Assembly (NCBI RefSeq): GCF_900155885.1
Contig: NZ_FTMB01000001.1
Span: 682,001-746,000, forward strand
Reading direction: 5' to 3'
From: Rhizobium sp. RU20A
GTDB taxonomy: Bacteria > Pseudomonadota > Alphaproteobacteria > Rhizobiales > Rhizobiaceae
Length of the DNA: 64,000 nucleotides
A program made the position numbers and the translations under genes. The notes under the pieces were generated by a model. It was not told the DNA's origin. It saw only the letters and a program-made list of their open reading frames with translations, and searched no databases. Positions 8,253-17,467 of this stretch are shown here, in pieces (position 1 is the stretch's first letter; every line of letters begins with the position of its first letter).

Positions 8253-11084
8253 TCACGCCTCTGCAGGCCCCTCACCAGGGTCACCCTCCGCCGCATCCGT
8301 CACAACCACGGCCTCGCCCTCGATCGCCTCGACGCCCTCGACCTCTTCCTCGTCACCCGGCTCGCTGATGCGCTCGACGGAGACGACCTTTTCGTCCTTG
8401 GCGGTGGAGAAGATCGTCACGCCCTTGGTGGCGCGGCTGGCGATGCGGATGCCGGCGACAGGGACGCGGATCAGCTGGCCGCCATCGGAGACGAGCATGA
8501 TCTGGTCCTTGTCCTCGATCGGGAAGGCGGCGACGAGAACGCCGATTTCGCCGGTCTTGGCCGTATCGGTGGCGCGGATGCCCTTGCCGCCGCGGCCCGA
8601 GGTGCGGAAGTCGTAAGAAGAGGACCGCTTGCCGAAGCCCTTTTCGGAGACGGTCAGCACGAACTGTTCGCGCGCCTTCAATTCCTCATAGCGTTCGTCG
8701 GAGAGCTGGCCTTCCTCGGTCACCTCTTCGCCAACGAGGGCAATCTCGTCCTCGTCCACACCGGCAGCGCGACGCTCCAGCGCCGAGCGCTTCAGATAGG
8801 CGGCGCGCTCCCAGGGTTCCGCATCGACATGGCCGACGATGGTCATGGAGATGATCCGGTCGCCCTCGGCCAGGGAGATGCCGCGAACGCCGATCGAGTT
8901 GCGGCCGGCAAAAACGCGGACCTCGTCGACCGGGAAGCGGATCGCCTGGCCAAGCGCGGTGGTGAGCAGCACGTCGTCGCCCGGCTCGTTGAGGTCGAGG
9001 TTCGGACCGTTGCAGGTCTCGACGGAGAGGATTTCGTCACCCTCCTCCTCGAGCTTCATGGCGATCTTGCCGTTGCGGTTCACCTGCACGAAGTCCGACA
9101 GCTTGTTGCGGCGCACCGTGCCGCGGGTCGTCGCAAACATCACGTCGAGGTTCGCCCAGGTCGTCTCGTCCTCGGGCAGCGGCATGATGGTGGTGATGCG
9201 CTCGCCGGCTTCCAGCGGCAGCATGTTGATCAGCGCCTTGCCGCGCGATTGCGGCGTGCCGATCGGCAGGCGCCAGACCTTTTCCTTGTAGACGATGCCG
9301 CGCGAGGAGAAGAACAGCACCGGCGTGTGCGTGCTGGCGACGAAGAGGCGCGTGACGAAATCCTCGTCGCGCGTCGCCATGCCGGAGCGGCCCTTGCCGC
9401 CGCGCCGCTGGGCGCGATAGGTCGTCAGCGGCACGCGCTTGATGTAGCCGAGATGCGAGACGGTGACGACCATGTCCTCGCGGGCGATCAGATCCTCGTC
9501 TTCCATGTCGGGACCGCCCTCGACGATCTCCGAGCGGCGCGGTGTGCCGAATTCGTCGCGGATCGAGGTCAGCTCGTCCTTGACGATCGTCATGATGCGC
9601 AGGCGCGAGGAGAGAATGTCGAGATAGTCCTCGATCTCGGTGCCGATCTTGTTGAGCTCGTCGCCGATTTCGTCGCGGCCGAGGGCCGTGAGGCGGGCAA
9701 GACGCAGTTCGAGGATGGCGCGCGCCTGTTCCTCGGAGAGATTGTAGGTGAGGTCCTCGTTGATCGTGTGGCGCGGATCATCGATGAGACGGATCAGCGC
9801 TTCCACGTCATGGGCCGGCCAGCGGCGTTCCATCAACTGCTCGCGCGCCGTCTGCGGATCGGGCGCGCGGCGGATGAGGTTGATGATCTCGTCGATATTG
9901 GCGACGGCGATGGCGAGGCCGACCAAGACGTGGGCGCGGTCGCGGGCCTTGCGCAGCAGGAACTTGGTCCGGCGGCTGACGACATCCTCGCGGAAGGCGA
10001 CGAAGGCCTTCAGCATGTCGATCAGCGTCATCTGCTCCGGCTTGCCCCCGTTCAGCGCCACCATGTTGCAGCCGAACGACGTCTGCAGCGGCGTGTAGCG
10101 GTAGAGCTGGTTGAGGATGACGTCGGCATTGGCGTCGCGCTTCAGCTCGATGACGACGCGGTAGCCCTGACGGTCGCTTTCGTCGCGCAGGTCCGAGATG
10201 CCCTCGATGCGCTTTTCGCGCACGAGTTCGGCCATCTTCTCGATCATCGTCGCCTTGTTCACCTGATAGGGAACTTCGGTGATGATGATCTGCTCGCGAT
10301 CGTTGCGCATCGGCTCGACATGGGCGCGGCCGCGCATGATGACCGAGCCGCGGCCGGTCTCGTAGGCCTGGCGGATGCCGGAGCGGCCCATGATCAGCGC
10401 GCCGGTCGGGAAGTCGGGGCCCGGAATGATCTGCATCAGTTCCGGCAGTTCGATGCCGGGATTGTCGATCAGCGCGATGCAGCCGTTGATGACCTCGACG
10501 AGGTTGTGCGGCGGAATGTTCGTCGCCATGCCGACGGCGATGCCGCCCGCGCCGTTGACGAGCAGGTTCGGGAACTTCGCGGGCACCACGACGGGCTCGG
10601 AGAGCGTGCCGTCATAGTTGTCGCGGAAATCGACGGTTTCCTTGTCAAGGTCGTCGAGAAGCGCGTGGGCGGCCTTTTCGAGGCGGCATTCGGTGTAGCG
10701 TTCGGCCGCCGGCGGATCGCCGTCGATGGAGCCGAAATTGCCCTGCCCGTCGATCAGCGGCAGGCGCAGCGACCAGTCCTGCGCCATGCGGGCCAGCGCG
10801 TCGTAAATGGCGAGGTTGCCGTGTGGGTGATACTTACCCATCACGTCCCCGGTGACGCGGGCGCACTTGACGTATTTCTTGTTCCAGTCGATGCCGAGTT
10901 CGGACATGCCGTAGAGAATGCGCCGATGCACGGGCTTCAGGCCGTCGCGCACATCCGGCAGCGCACGCGACACGATCACGCTCATGGCGTAATCGAGATA
11001 GGAACGCTGCATTTCCTCGATGATTGAAATCGGTTCGATGCCGGAGGGCGTCTTACCGCCGCCGGGGGGAGTGAGGTCCGTCAA
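8253..11084 (-). CDS. gyrA: DNA gyrase subunit A
   Basis: Cuts and rejoins DNA for negative supercoiling, with GyrB. The 943-residue protein has the winged-helix/tower/coiled-coil core and the C-terminal beta-pinwheel with the GyrA box QRRGGKG. The active-site tyrosine follows in [17 protein letters not shown]. The quinolone-determining segment reads [20 protein letters not shown]: relative to E. coli HPHGDSAVYD it has Asn for Asp82 and Leu for Ser83, while Asp87 is kept. Leu83 is a classical quinolone-resistance residue. The acidic C-terminal tail ([16 protein letters not shown]) is usual. Downstream lie a RIME repeat and the terminator at 7994-8028. Confidence 0.98.
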   Translation of the reverse strand: MTDLTPPGGGKTPSGIEPISIIEEMQRSYLDYAMSVIVSRALPDVRDGLKPVHRRILYGMSELGIDWNKKYVKCARVTGDVMGKYHPHGNLAIYDALARMAQDWSLRLPLIDGQGNFGSIDGDPPAAERYTECRLEKAAHALLDDLDKETVDFRDNYDGTLSEPVVVPAKFPNLLVNGAGGIAVGMATNIPPHNLVEVINGCIALIDNPGIELPELMQIIPGPDFPTGALIMGRSGIRQAYETGRGSVIMRGRAHVEPMRNDREQIIITEVPYQVNKATMIEKMAELVREKRIEGISDLRDESDRQGYRVVIELKRDANADVILNQLYRYTPLQTSFGCNMVALNGGKPEQMTLIDMLKAFVAFREDVVSRRTKFLLRKARDRAHVLVGLAIAVANIDEIINLIRRAPDPQTAREQLMERRWPAHDVEALIRLIDDPRHTINEDLTYNLSEEQARAILELRLARLTALGRDEIGDELNKIGTEIEDYLDILSSRLRIMTIVKDELTSIRDEFGTPRRSEIVEGGPDMEDEDLIAREDMVVTVSHLGYIKRVPLTTYRAQRRGGKGRSGMATRDEDFVTRLFVASTHTPVLFFSSRGIVYKEKVWRLPIGTPQSRGKALINMLPLEAGERITTIMPLPEDETTWANLDVMFATTRGTVRRNKLSDFVQVNRNGKIAMKLEEEGDEILSVETCNGPNLDLNEPGDDVLLTTALGQAIRFPVDEVRVFAGRNSIGVRGISLAEGDRIISMTIVGHVDAEPWERAAYLKRSALERRAAGVDEDEIALVGEEVTEEGQLSDERYEELKAREQFVLTVSEKGFGKRSSSYDFRTSGRGGKGIRATDTAKTGEIGVLVAAFPIEDKDQIMLVSDGGQLIRVPVAGIRIASRATKGVTIFSTAKDEKVVSVERISEPGDEEEVEGVEAIEGEAVVVTDAAEGDPGEGPAEA

Positions 11085-11354
11085 TGTCGTTCACGATCTC
11101 TGTTGGAATCAGATGGATTTTTATAGCGGATCGCGCCATGCAGCGCCAATTTCCACGGCAGTTTTGAACAGTCTTTTGGCCCGTTTGGCGGCAAATCTCC
11201 GCAAATCTGGCGATGTTCACCCCCTCTCCCGCCAAAGCCGGCGGAAAACGGCCCTCAAAAGGGAAAGCGCCGGCAAACACCGATCAGCCCGTTTCATTCG
11301 ACGGCAAAATCAGTCTAGCATGGCCGAAACGGACGGGGACAGTCCGAGGGGAAA

Positions 11355-11999
11355 ATGATGCTGAATACCGACCTTCTGATCAATGCGCTGACGACGCTTC
11401 TCGTAACCATCGACCCGCCGGGGCTGGCACCGATCTTCCTCAGCCTCACTGTCGGCATGACGCGTTCGCAGCGCATGCAGGTGGCGTTGCGCGGCACGCT
11501 GATCGCGCTCTTCATCCTCGCCGCCTTCGCGCTGTTCGGTGAAAGCATCCTCTCGCTGCTCGGCATCTCCATCGGCGCCTTCCGCATCGCCGGCGGCGTG
11601 CTGCTCTTCGTCATCGCTTTCGAGATGATCTTCGAGAAGCGGCAGGAGCGGAAGGAAAAGACCGGAGAGGTCGCGATCACCCGCGACCACATGCACAATA
11701 TCGCCGTCTTCCCGCTCGCCCTGCCGCTGATCGCCGGGCCCGGCGCCATCTCTGCGACGATCCTGCTCTCCGGCTCCTTCGACGGCGCGGCCGGACGGGC
11801 ACAGCTTCTGATCGTCATCGTCGCGAGCCTTGCCATCCTGCTCGCCGCCATGGCGGTTGCCGACCGGCTCGACCGCTTCCTCGGCGTCACAGGTCGGGCG
11901 ATCCTGACGCGGCTGCTCGGCGTCATCCTTGCCGCGCTCGCCGTGCAGTTCGTGGTGGATGGCGTCAGGGCCTCCTTCACGCCCTATATCGGCCCCTGA
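11355..11999 (+). CDS. MarC family integral membrane protein
   Basis: A 214-residue protein with about six membrane spans and the MarC/NAAT signatures VTIDPPGLAPIFLSLT, GISIGAFRIAGGVLLFVIAFEMIF and HNIAVFPLALPLIAGPGAISA. The family is placed with amino-acid/neutral-substrate transporters, but the true substrate is mostly unknown, and the name 'multiple antibiotic resistance' is historical. AGGGGAAA stands before ATG 11355; a second ATG follows at 11358. It is monocistronic and divergent from gyrA; the next gene is convergent with a 9-bp gap. Confidence 0.88.
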   Translation: MMLNTDLLINALTTLLVTIDPPGLAPIFLSLTVGMTRSQRMQVALRGTLIALFILAAFALFGESILSLLGISIGAFRIAGGVLLFVIAFEMIFEKRQERKEKTGEVAITRDHMHNIAVFPLALPLIAGPGAISATILLSGSFDGAAGRAQLLIVIVASLAILLAAMAVADRLDRFLGVTGRAILTRLLGVILAALAVQFVVDGVRASFTPYIGP

Positions 12000-12008
12000 C
12001 CGGCCGCC

Positions 12009-13514
12009 TCACATCCGGCCGGTCGCCCTTGCCCGCGCATGCCAGGAGAGGGCTTCCTCCAGAATGTGCGGGGTATGGCCGCCGCGGTCGCGAATGGCGC
12101 GCTCGAGATAGTCGGCGAGCGCAGGGCGAAAGGCGGGATCGGCGCAGGCCGCAATGATGCGTCCTGCCCTTTCCCGCGGCGCGAGCCCGCGCAGATCCGC
12201 AAGCCCGTGTTCGGTGACGAGGATATCGACGTCATGCTCGGTGTGGTCGACATGGCTGACCATCGGCACGACGGAGGAGAGCGCACCGCCCTTGGCGGTG
12301 GAGCGGGCGATGAAGATCGAGAGATAGGCGTTGCGGGCAAAATCCCCGGAGCCGCCAATGCCGTTCATCATGTCAGTTCCGAAGACATGGGTGGAATTCA
12401 CATTGCCGTAAATGTCGAATTCCAGCGCCGTGTTGATGGCGACGACGCCCAGGCGGCGGATGATCTCCGGATGGTTGCTGATCTCCTGCGGGCGCAGCAC
12501 CAGCCTGTCGCGGTAGCGGTCGACATCGGCAAAGACACGCCGGGCGAGCTCCGGCCCGAGCGTCATCGAGGCGCCGGACGCAAAGCGCAGCTTGCCCGCG
12601 TCGATGAGTTCGAAGGTGCTGTCCTGCAGCACCTCGCTGTACATGACGAGATTGTCGAAGGGACCGGTCTTCAGCCCGGATAGCACCGCATTGGCGATGA
12701 CGCCGATGCCGGCCTGCAGCGGGTTCCGGGTCAGGTCCAGCCGGCCGGCGGCGGTTTCCCTTTCGAAGAAGGCGAGAAGATGCCCGGCAATCGCGCTCGT
12801 CTGCGCATCCGGCGACTCCACCCGGGCGAAGCTGTCGGCCTTGTCTGTCACGACGATGGCCGCGATCTTGTCGGCGGGGATGCGGATGGCGGTGGTGCCG
12901 ACCCGGCTGTCGGCGGTGACGACGGGGATGGGCGTGCGGCTCGGCCGGCGCTCGGGCAGATAGATGTCGTGCAGACCCTCCAGCGCCGGGCTGTCGCCCA
13001 TGTTGAGCTCGACGATCACGCGTTCGGCGAGCGTGGCGAAGCTGGCGGAATTGCCGACGGAGGTGGTGGGAACGATGGCGCCGTCGGCCTTGACCGCGAC
13101 CGCCTCGACGATGGAGATGTCGATGGGCGCAAGCTGGCCGGAGCGCAGCTGCTCGACGGTTTCGGACAGGTGCTGGTCGATGAACATGACCGCGCCGCGA
13201 TTGATGGCGGCGCGCAGCACGGCATCGGACTGGAAGGGCAGGCGGCGGGACAGAACGCCGGCCTCGGTCAGCCGCCGGTCAATGTCGTGGCCGAGTGAGG
13301 CGCCCGTCATCAGCGTGATTTTCAGGGGATCGGCGAGCGCGCGTTGCGCAAGCGCCAGCGGCACGGCTTTGGCGTCGCCAGCCCGGGTAAAGCCGCTCAT
13401 GCCGACGACCATGCCGTCCGTGATGAGGCGCGCCGCATCCGCAGCCGTCATCAGCCGCTGCATGAGGGCATCGCTGCCGATGCGAGCGCGGATATCATCG
13501 TAAGACCAAGTCAT
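12009..13514 (-). CDS. Acetyl-CoA hydrolase / succinate CoA-transferase family protein
   Basis: A class I CoA-transferase of about 501 residues, probably moving CoA between succinyl-CoA and acetate (or hydrolysing acetyl-CoA). The diagnostic C-terminal block is intact: ALEFDIYGNVNSTHVFG (with the catalytic Glu expected here), MMNGIGGSGDFARNAYLSIF, VSHVDHTEHDVDILVTEHG and DLRGLAPRERA. The ATG at 13512-13514 is chosen because AAGGAG sits 7 bases upstream; an upstream in-frame start at 13547 lacks one. Overall similarity is to the Cat1/AarC group, so a carboxylate CoA-transferase is favoured. It lies downstream of the ureohydrolase gene on the same strand. Confidence 0.9.
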   Translation of the reverse strand: MTWSYDDIRARIGSDALMQRLMTAADAARLITDGMVVGMSGFTRAGDAKAVPLALAQRALADPLKITLMTGASLGHDIDRRLTEAGVLSRRLPFQSDAVLRAAINRGAVMFIDQHLSETVEQLRSGQLAPIDISIVEAVAVKADGAIVPTTSVGNSASFATLAERVIVELNMGDSPALEGLHDIYLPERRPSRTPIPVVTADSRVGTTAIRIPADKIAAIVVTDKADSFARVESPDAQTSAIAGHLLAFFERETAAGRLDLTRNPLQAGIGVIANAVLSGLKTGPFDNLVMYSEVLQDSTFELIDAGKLRFASGASMTLGPELARRVFADVDRYRDRLVLRPQEISNHPEIIRRLGVVAINTALEFDIYGNVNSTHVFGTDMMNGIGGSGDFARNAYLSIFIARSTAKGGALSSVVPMVSHVDHTEHDVDILVTEHGLADLRGLAPRERAGRIIAACADPAFRPALADYLERAIRDRGGHTPHILEEALSWHARARATGRM

Positions 13515-13580
13515 GTGCCCGCTCCTTTTTGGTGGCGTGCCTCTCATCCGACGGATCGGCGGCGCGGGCCTTGATCTGGT

Positions 13581-14537
13581 TCAAACAGGCGCGATCGGTT
13601 TCGCGTCAACTCCCTTGCCGGACGATCCTTGCCGAACCACCGCGCCGATCACGTTAGCGAGGATCCGCGACGCGACGATGGCGGACTGGTTGCCGATATC
13701 GGCCGGCGGATAGAATTCGACCAGATTGAACCCGGCAATGCGCGCGTGCCGGCCGAGCGCGGCAATGAGATCGATGATCTCGGCATAGGTCAGGCCACCC
13801 GGCGCCTGCGCGACCACGCCGGGCATGACGGAGGGATCGAGGCTGTCGCAGTCAAGCGTGATCACGACGCGGGCGTCCTTCGGCACCTGCGCCACCACCG
13901 CATCGATGCCCTCGGCGCGAACCGAACGGGCCGGCACGAAGCGGCTGCCATAGGCCAGCGCATCGTCGACATCGGCGGGACGGGCGCTGCCGACCCCGCG
14001 CATGCCAACCTGCACCATGCCGGCAACATGGGGCATTTCGCTGGCCCGCCGCATGGGGCTGGAGAAGCCGAAGCGCTCGCCGAACCGGTCCTCCCGCCAG
14101 TCGATATGGGCATCGATCTGCACCACGACGATGGGCGCGCCGCCGCCGAAGGCCGACAGGAACGGAATGGTGACCGAGCAGTCGCCGCCCATCAGGATCG
14201 GGACCGCCGACGTGGAGAGAATGGATTTTACCGTCTCTTCGATGCGGCGCCGGTTGGTCGCATTGTCATGCGCGGCCGTGTCGATATCGCCGCTGTCGAT
14301 GCAGCAGACCGGGCCATCGCCAAAAAGCGGTCCGCCGAGGTCGAAATCGAAATGCCCTATGAAGCCGGCATCCTCCTGGCTGGCGGCGCGGATCGCGCCG
14401 GCGGCGGCCGCGTGCCCCGTACAATCCTGCTCGGGATAGGCGGTGGCATGCCGGACGCCGGCGATGACGGCTTTTGGCGCAACATCGCCTTCAAGGGCGG
14501 CCGGCAGGCCGAGAAAGGTCGTTTCGCTCACCTTCAT
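13581..14537 (-). CDS. Agmatinase/arginase-like ureohydrolase
   Basis: A 318-residue binuclear-metal amidinohydrolase. Metal motifs are VVQIDAHIDWR (DAHxD) and ITLDCDSLDPSVMPG (DxDxxDP). The first metal motif, normally GGDHS, reads GGDCS (MGGDCSVTIPF), so one histidine ligand is replaced by cysteine; the codon is TGC on the coding strand. Substrate cannot be told: agmatine, guanidinobutyrate, guanidinopropionate or free guanidine are all possible. The start overlaps the PAP2 gene stop by 4 bases (ATGA), so they are coupled. Confidence 0.85.
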   Translation of the reverse strand: MKVSETTFLGLPAALEGDVAPKAVIAGVRHATAYPEQDCTGHAAAAGAIRAASQEDAGFIGHFDFDLGGPLFGDGPVCCIDSGDIDTAAHDNATNRRRIEETVKSILSTSAVPILMGGDCSVTIPFLSAFGGGAPIVVVQIDAHIDWREDRFGERFGFSSPMRRASEMPHVAGMVQVGMRGVGSARPADVDDALAYGSRFVPARSVRAEGIDAVVAQVPKDARVVITLDCDSLDPSVMPGVVAQAPGGLTYAEIIDLIAALGRHARIAGFNLVEFYPPADIGNQSAIVASRILANVIGAVVRQGSSGKGVDAKPIAPV

Positions 14538-15307
14538 TGTCGGCTGCCTCTTTCATATGCTGTCTCGTCAAGGGTTCCCTCGTCGGGATCGCCCTCCGCC
14601 GGCTGATCCGACGCGGTGCGCCAGCCGAGAAGGCGCTGGGCGGCGAACCAGCTGAGGCTCGCCCAGGCGAGACCCGCGCACCAGCCGCCGAGAACGTCGG
14701 TCGGATAATGCACGCCGAGGAAGATGCGGCTGAGGCCGATGATGAGGGTGAGGAACAGTGCCGTCACCATGAAGAAGACGCGCAGCCGCCGGCGCGTTTC
14801 GAGCCGCGACAGCAGCGCGCCGAGCGTCAGATAGACGACGGCCGAGAGCATGGCATGGCCGCTCGGGAAGCTCAGGTCATGGACCTCGACGAGATGCGGC
14901 ACGAGTTCTGGCCGCGGGCGGCCAACGCCGATCTTCAGGAGACTGCTGAGGCCCCAGCCGCCGAGGATGGAGACGACGAGGAAGGCCGCCGTGCGCTCGG
15001 CGCGGCTGAGGACGAGGTAGAGCGTCACGAGAAGGGTGATCAGCGTCAGCACCGTGACCCCGCCAAGCGCGGTGATGTCGGTCATCACCTTGGTGAGCCA
15101 GCCGGGACCGATCGCGACGGAAAGATCGCCGGGCGTGCGCAGCATCGTGAGAATCGCCTCATCCAGCCGATGTGTCTCGCCCTCCATGATCTCGCGGGCG
15201 ATCATCACGAAGACCAACGCCAGAAGCGAGGCGCCGAGCACGGTCGACCAGGTGAGAAACTCGCGCCGCCAGCTTTGTCGAGACAGGATGGTGCCGAGGC
15301 GTGTCAT
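14534..15307 (-). CDS. PAP2-family membrane phosphatase
   Basis: A 257-residue inner-membrane protein with six or so spans. The three phosphatase motifs are complete: KIGVGRPRPE (KxxxxxxRP-like), FPSGHAML (PSGH) and SRIFLGVHYPTDVLGG (SRxxxxxHxxxD). Likely substrates are lipid phosphates such as phosphatidic acid, PGP or undecaprenyl diphosphate; the sequence does not decide. The stop overlaps the ureohydrolase start. Upstream, 15308-15975 holds only repeats. Confidence 0.9.
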   Translation of the reverse strand: MTRLGTILSRQSWRREFLTWSTVLGASLLALVFVMIAREIMEGETHRLDEAILTMLRTPGDLSVAIGPGWLTKVMTDITALGGVTVLTLITLLVTLYLVLSRAERTAAFLVVSILGGWGLSSLLKIGVGRPRPELVPHLVEVHDLSFPSGHAMLSAVVYLTLGALLSRLETRRRLRVFFMVTALFLTLIIGLSRIFLGVHYPTDVLGGWCAGLAWASLSWFAAQRLLGWRTASDQPAEGDPDEGTLDETAYERGSRQ

Positions 15308-15405
15308 GTCGTGCGCTGCCCTTTTGTTGTTTTCATTCGGGCGAGTATGTGGGGTGGGTGGCGGCGGAGTCGATGGGATGACAGGAAATTGTGGGGGTTG
15401 CCGCC

Positions 15406-15487
15406 GTCAGGCTCGGGTTTTGGCCGGGCATCCATGCGGCAATCGCTGCGCCAGCGGGTGGATCCTCGGGTCGAGCCCGACGATGAC
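15406..15487. repeat. RIME-type palindromic repeat, degenerate copy 2
   Basis: The right arm (15459-15487) matches the family with two changes; the left arm (15406-15434) is badly decayed. First of three copies in the 668-bp gene-free stretch between fpr and the PAP2 gene; nothing else recognisable is seen in that stretch. Confidence 0.7.
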
Positions 15488-15625
15488 GGCGGGTGGGGTT
15501 GGCGCGCCACTCCTTGAGCGGAGCCAACCTGCGGAGCGATCTAAGATGACCCGGAGCTTTGCCGTCGCGGAACAGATGCCCGCGCTCAAACCCAGCGGCA
15601 GCCACCGTTGGCATCCTCAACGACC

Positions 15626-15706
15626 GTCATGCTCGAGCTTGACCCGAGCATCCACGCAGCAAGCGCCGGCCGGTGGATGGATCCTTGGGTCAAGCCCGAG
15701 GATGAC
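15626..15706. repeat. RIME-type palindromic repeat, copy 3
   Basis: The left arm carries the GCTCGAG/CCGAGC variant of the inner hairpin and the right arm the constant CCTTGGG/CCCGAGG type. The spacer GCAAGCGCCGG is shared with copy 4. Confidence 0.85.
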
Positions 15707-15814
15707 GTTGGAGGTGGCCGGAGATGACACCGGCGGGTGGGTTGGACATATGATGCAGCGGTCCGTCGAAGCTCTCGGTATTCACCGGAGGGAGGGTCGG
15801 CCCCCTCACCCTCC

Positions 15815-15896
15815 GTCATGCTCGGGCTTGACCCGAGCATCCACGCGGCAAGCGCCGGGCTGGTGGATGGATCCTCGGGTCAAGCCCGAGGATGAC
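15815..15896. repeat. RIME-type palindromic repeat, copy 4
   Basis: The left-arm inner hairpin is GCTCGGG-CTTGA-CCCGAGC, the right arm CCTCGGG-TCAAG-CCCGAGG. It lies 80 bp past the 3' end of fpr and is nearly identical to copy 3, which suggests local duplication. Confidence 0.88.
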
Positions 15897-15975
15897 GGGG
15901 TTTTTTGGTGGAGCGCCGGCCATATGGCCCCGGTCGCCGAACGTGGCGACATGCTCAGCCGGCATCCGCCGCGCG

Positions 15976-16788
15976 TTACCCCACGAAGGCGCGTTCGATG
16001 ACGAATTCGGCGGGCTTGTTGTTGGCGCCTTCGGTGAGGCCGGCTTCCTCGAGGATCGCCTTGGTGTCCTTCAGCATCTCGGTCGAGCCGCAGATCATGC
16101 CGCGGTCGATCAAGGGATCGAGCGGGGGAACGCCGAGGTCGGTGAAGAACTTGCCGGAGCGCATCAGGTCCGTCACGCGACCCTGGAAGGCGAAGGGCTC
16201 GCGGGTGACGGTGGCATAGTGCTTCAGCTTGTCGCCGACGATTTCGGCGAGGAACTCGTGGTTCTTGATCTCGTCGACGAGGTCGAAGCCGTATTTCAGC
16301 TCCGCGACTTCGCGGCAGGTGTGCGCCAGAACCACTTCCTCGAATTTCTCATAGGTCTCGGGATCGCGGATGAGGCTGGCGAAGGGGGCGATGCCGGTGC
16401 CGGTCGAGAACATGTAGAGGCGCTTGCCCGGGGTCAGCGCATCGAGCACCAGCGTGCCGGTCGGCTTCTTGCGCATCAGCACCTTGTCGCCGGGCTTGAT
16501 GAGCTGGAGATGCGAGGTCAGCGGACCATCCGGCACCTTGATCGAGAAGAACTCGAGTTCCTCGTCCCAGGCGGGGCTGGCGATCGAATAGGCGCGGTAG
16601 ATCGGTTTGCCCTCGACCATCAGGCCGATCATCGCGAATTCGCCGGAGCGGAAGCGGAAGCCGGCCGGGCGCGTCATGCGGAAGCGGAACAGCCGGTCCG
16701 TGTAATGGGCGACCTCGGTCACCGTCTCCACGAAGACGCCGGCCGGCGCGGTTTCAACGAAATCCTCGGTCTTTGCGGGGGCATTCAT
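15976..16788 (-). CDS. fpr: Ferredoxin-NADP+ reductase
   Basis: A flavoprotein of about 270 residues passing electrons between NADPH and ferredoxin/flavodoxin. FAD-binding motif RAYSIASPAWDEELEFF, the phosphate-binding GPLTSHL, the NADP-binding STGTGIAPFASLIRDPETYE and CGSTEMLKDTKAILEEAGL, and a bacterial-class C-terminus FVIERAFVG are all visible. Start ATG at 16786-16788 gives MNAPAKTEDF. It lies downstream of cysG-DUF2849-cysI-DUF934 and likely supplies electrons to the sulfite reductase. A near-perfect palindrome 68 bp upstream suggests its own repressible promoter. Confidence 0.95.
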   Translation of the reverse strand: MNAPAKTEDFVETAPAGVFVETVTEVAHYTDRLFRFRMTRPAGFRFRSGEFAMIGLMVEGKPIYRAYSIASPAWDEELEFFSIKVPDGPLTSHLQLIKPGDKVLMRKKPTGTLVLDALTPGKRLYMFSTGTGIAPFASLIRDPETYEKFEEVVLAHTCREVAELKYGFDLVDEIKNHEFLAEIVGDKLKHYATVTREPFAFQGRVTDLMRSGKFFTDLGVPPLDPLIDRGMICGSTEMLKDTKAILEEAGLTEGANNKPAEFVIERAFVG

Positions 16789-16855
16789 CGGATAAGGCGT
16801 CCTCAAATGGTGACGATGGCGGTCAACTATCGCCGCTTAAATCAGGCAGGCGGTC

Positions 16856-16878
16856 TTTGGAAGGAATATCCTTCCAAA
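16856..16878. promoter_or_regulatory. Palindromic operator-like site upstream of fpr
   Basis: Ten-base arms TTTGGAAGGA and the exact complement surround ATA. It lies 68 bp upstream of the fpr ATG, in the gap after DUF934. A 12-base part, GGAATATCCTTC, recurs exactly upstream of cysG (21007-21018). The binding protein is unknown. Confidence 0.6.
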
Positions 16879-16955
16879 TAACACGCTTTTGGCGCGATGC
16901 GGACTGCTTCACGCCGTCGCACGGCCTCGCAAGATCTCGCGAGGCCGGCATCGGA

Positions 16956-17456
16956 TCAGGAAACGCGCCGCCAGCTGTAGCCGCCGGCCTTCGCCGCCGG
17001 ACGCGCGGTCGGCTGGTAATGATGGTCGATGCCCGGCAGGCGACCTTCGGCAAGGCGCTGGAGGGCGGTCGCATTGGTGACCGAGAAGCTGTCGATGCCA
17101 CAGCGCAGCATGTGCGGCACCTGGTCGATCAGCACGTCGCCAACGGCGCGGACTTCGCCCGAAAAGCCAAGGCGCGAGCGCAGCAGCGAGGCGTGACTGA
17201 AGGCGCGGCCGTCGCTGAAGGCCGGGAAGGCCAGCGCGACGAGCGCGATGCGGTCGAGATGGGGGGCAAGCGCGGTGACATCGTCGGCCGGCGCGATCAG
17301 CACGCCAAGCCCCTCGCCGCCGGCTTCCGCCGCGGCGAGGAAATCGGCAAGCTTCAGGATCGGCTTTTCATTGCCGCCGGCCTTGGTCTCCTCGGTTTCG
17401 ATAATCCAGGGATCGTCTGCGACGAAGCCGGTTTCGGTCCAGATGCGGGTCGTCAT
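16956..17456 (-). CDS. DUF934 protein, sulfite-reduction accessory
   Basis: A 166-residue soluble protein with the family features FPAFSDGRAFSHASLLRSRL, EVRAVGDVLIDQVPHMLRCG and a C-terminal YQPTARPAAKAGGYSW. DUF934 proteins are encoded next to assimilatory sulfite/nitrite reductase genes in most Alphaproteobacteria, and a role in electron delivery or assembly has been inferred, but no activity is established. It starts 11 bp after the cysI stop, so it belongs to the same operon. Confidence 0.88.
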   Translation of the reverse strand: MTTRIWTETGFVADDPWIIETEETKAGGNEKPILKLADFLAAAEAGGEGLGVLIAPADDVTALAPHLDRIALVALAFPAFSDGRAFSHASLLRSRLGFSGEVRAVGDVLIDQVPHMLRCGIDSFSVTNATALQRLAEGRLPGIDHHYQPTARPAAKAGGYSWRRVS

Positions 17457-17467
17457 GTCAGATCTCC

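Noticed and set aside
8223..11027. A 934-codon plus-strand frame opposite gyrA
   Set aside because: Antisense shadow of gyrA; no recognisable motif and biased composition.
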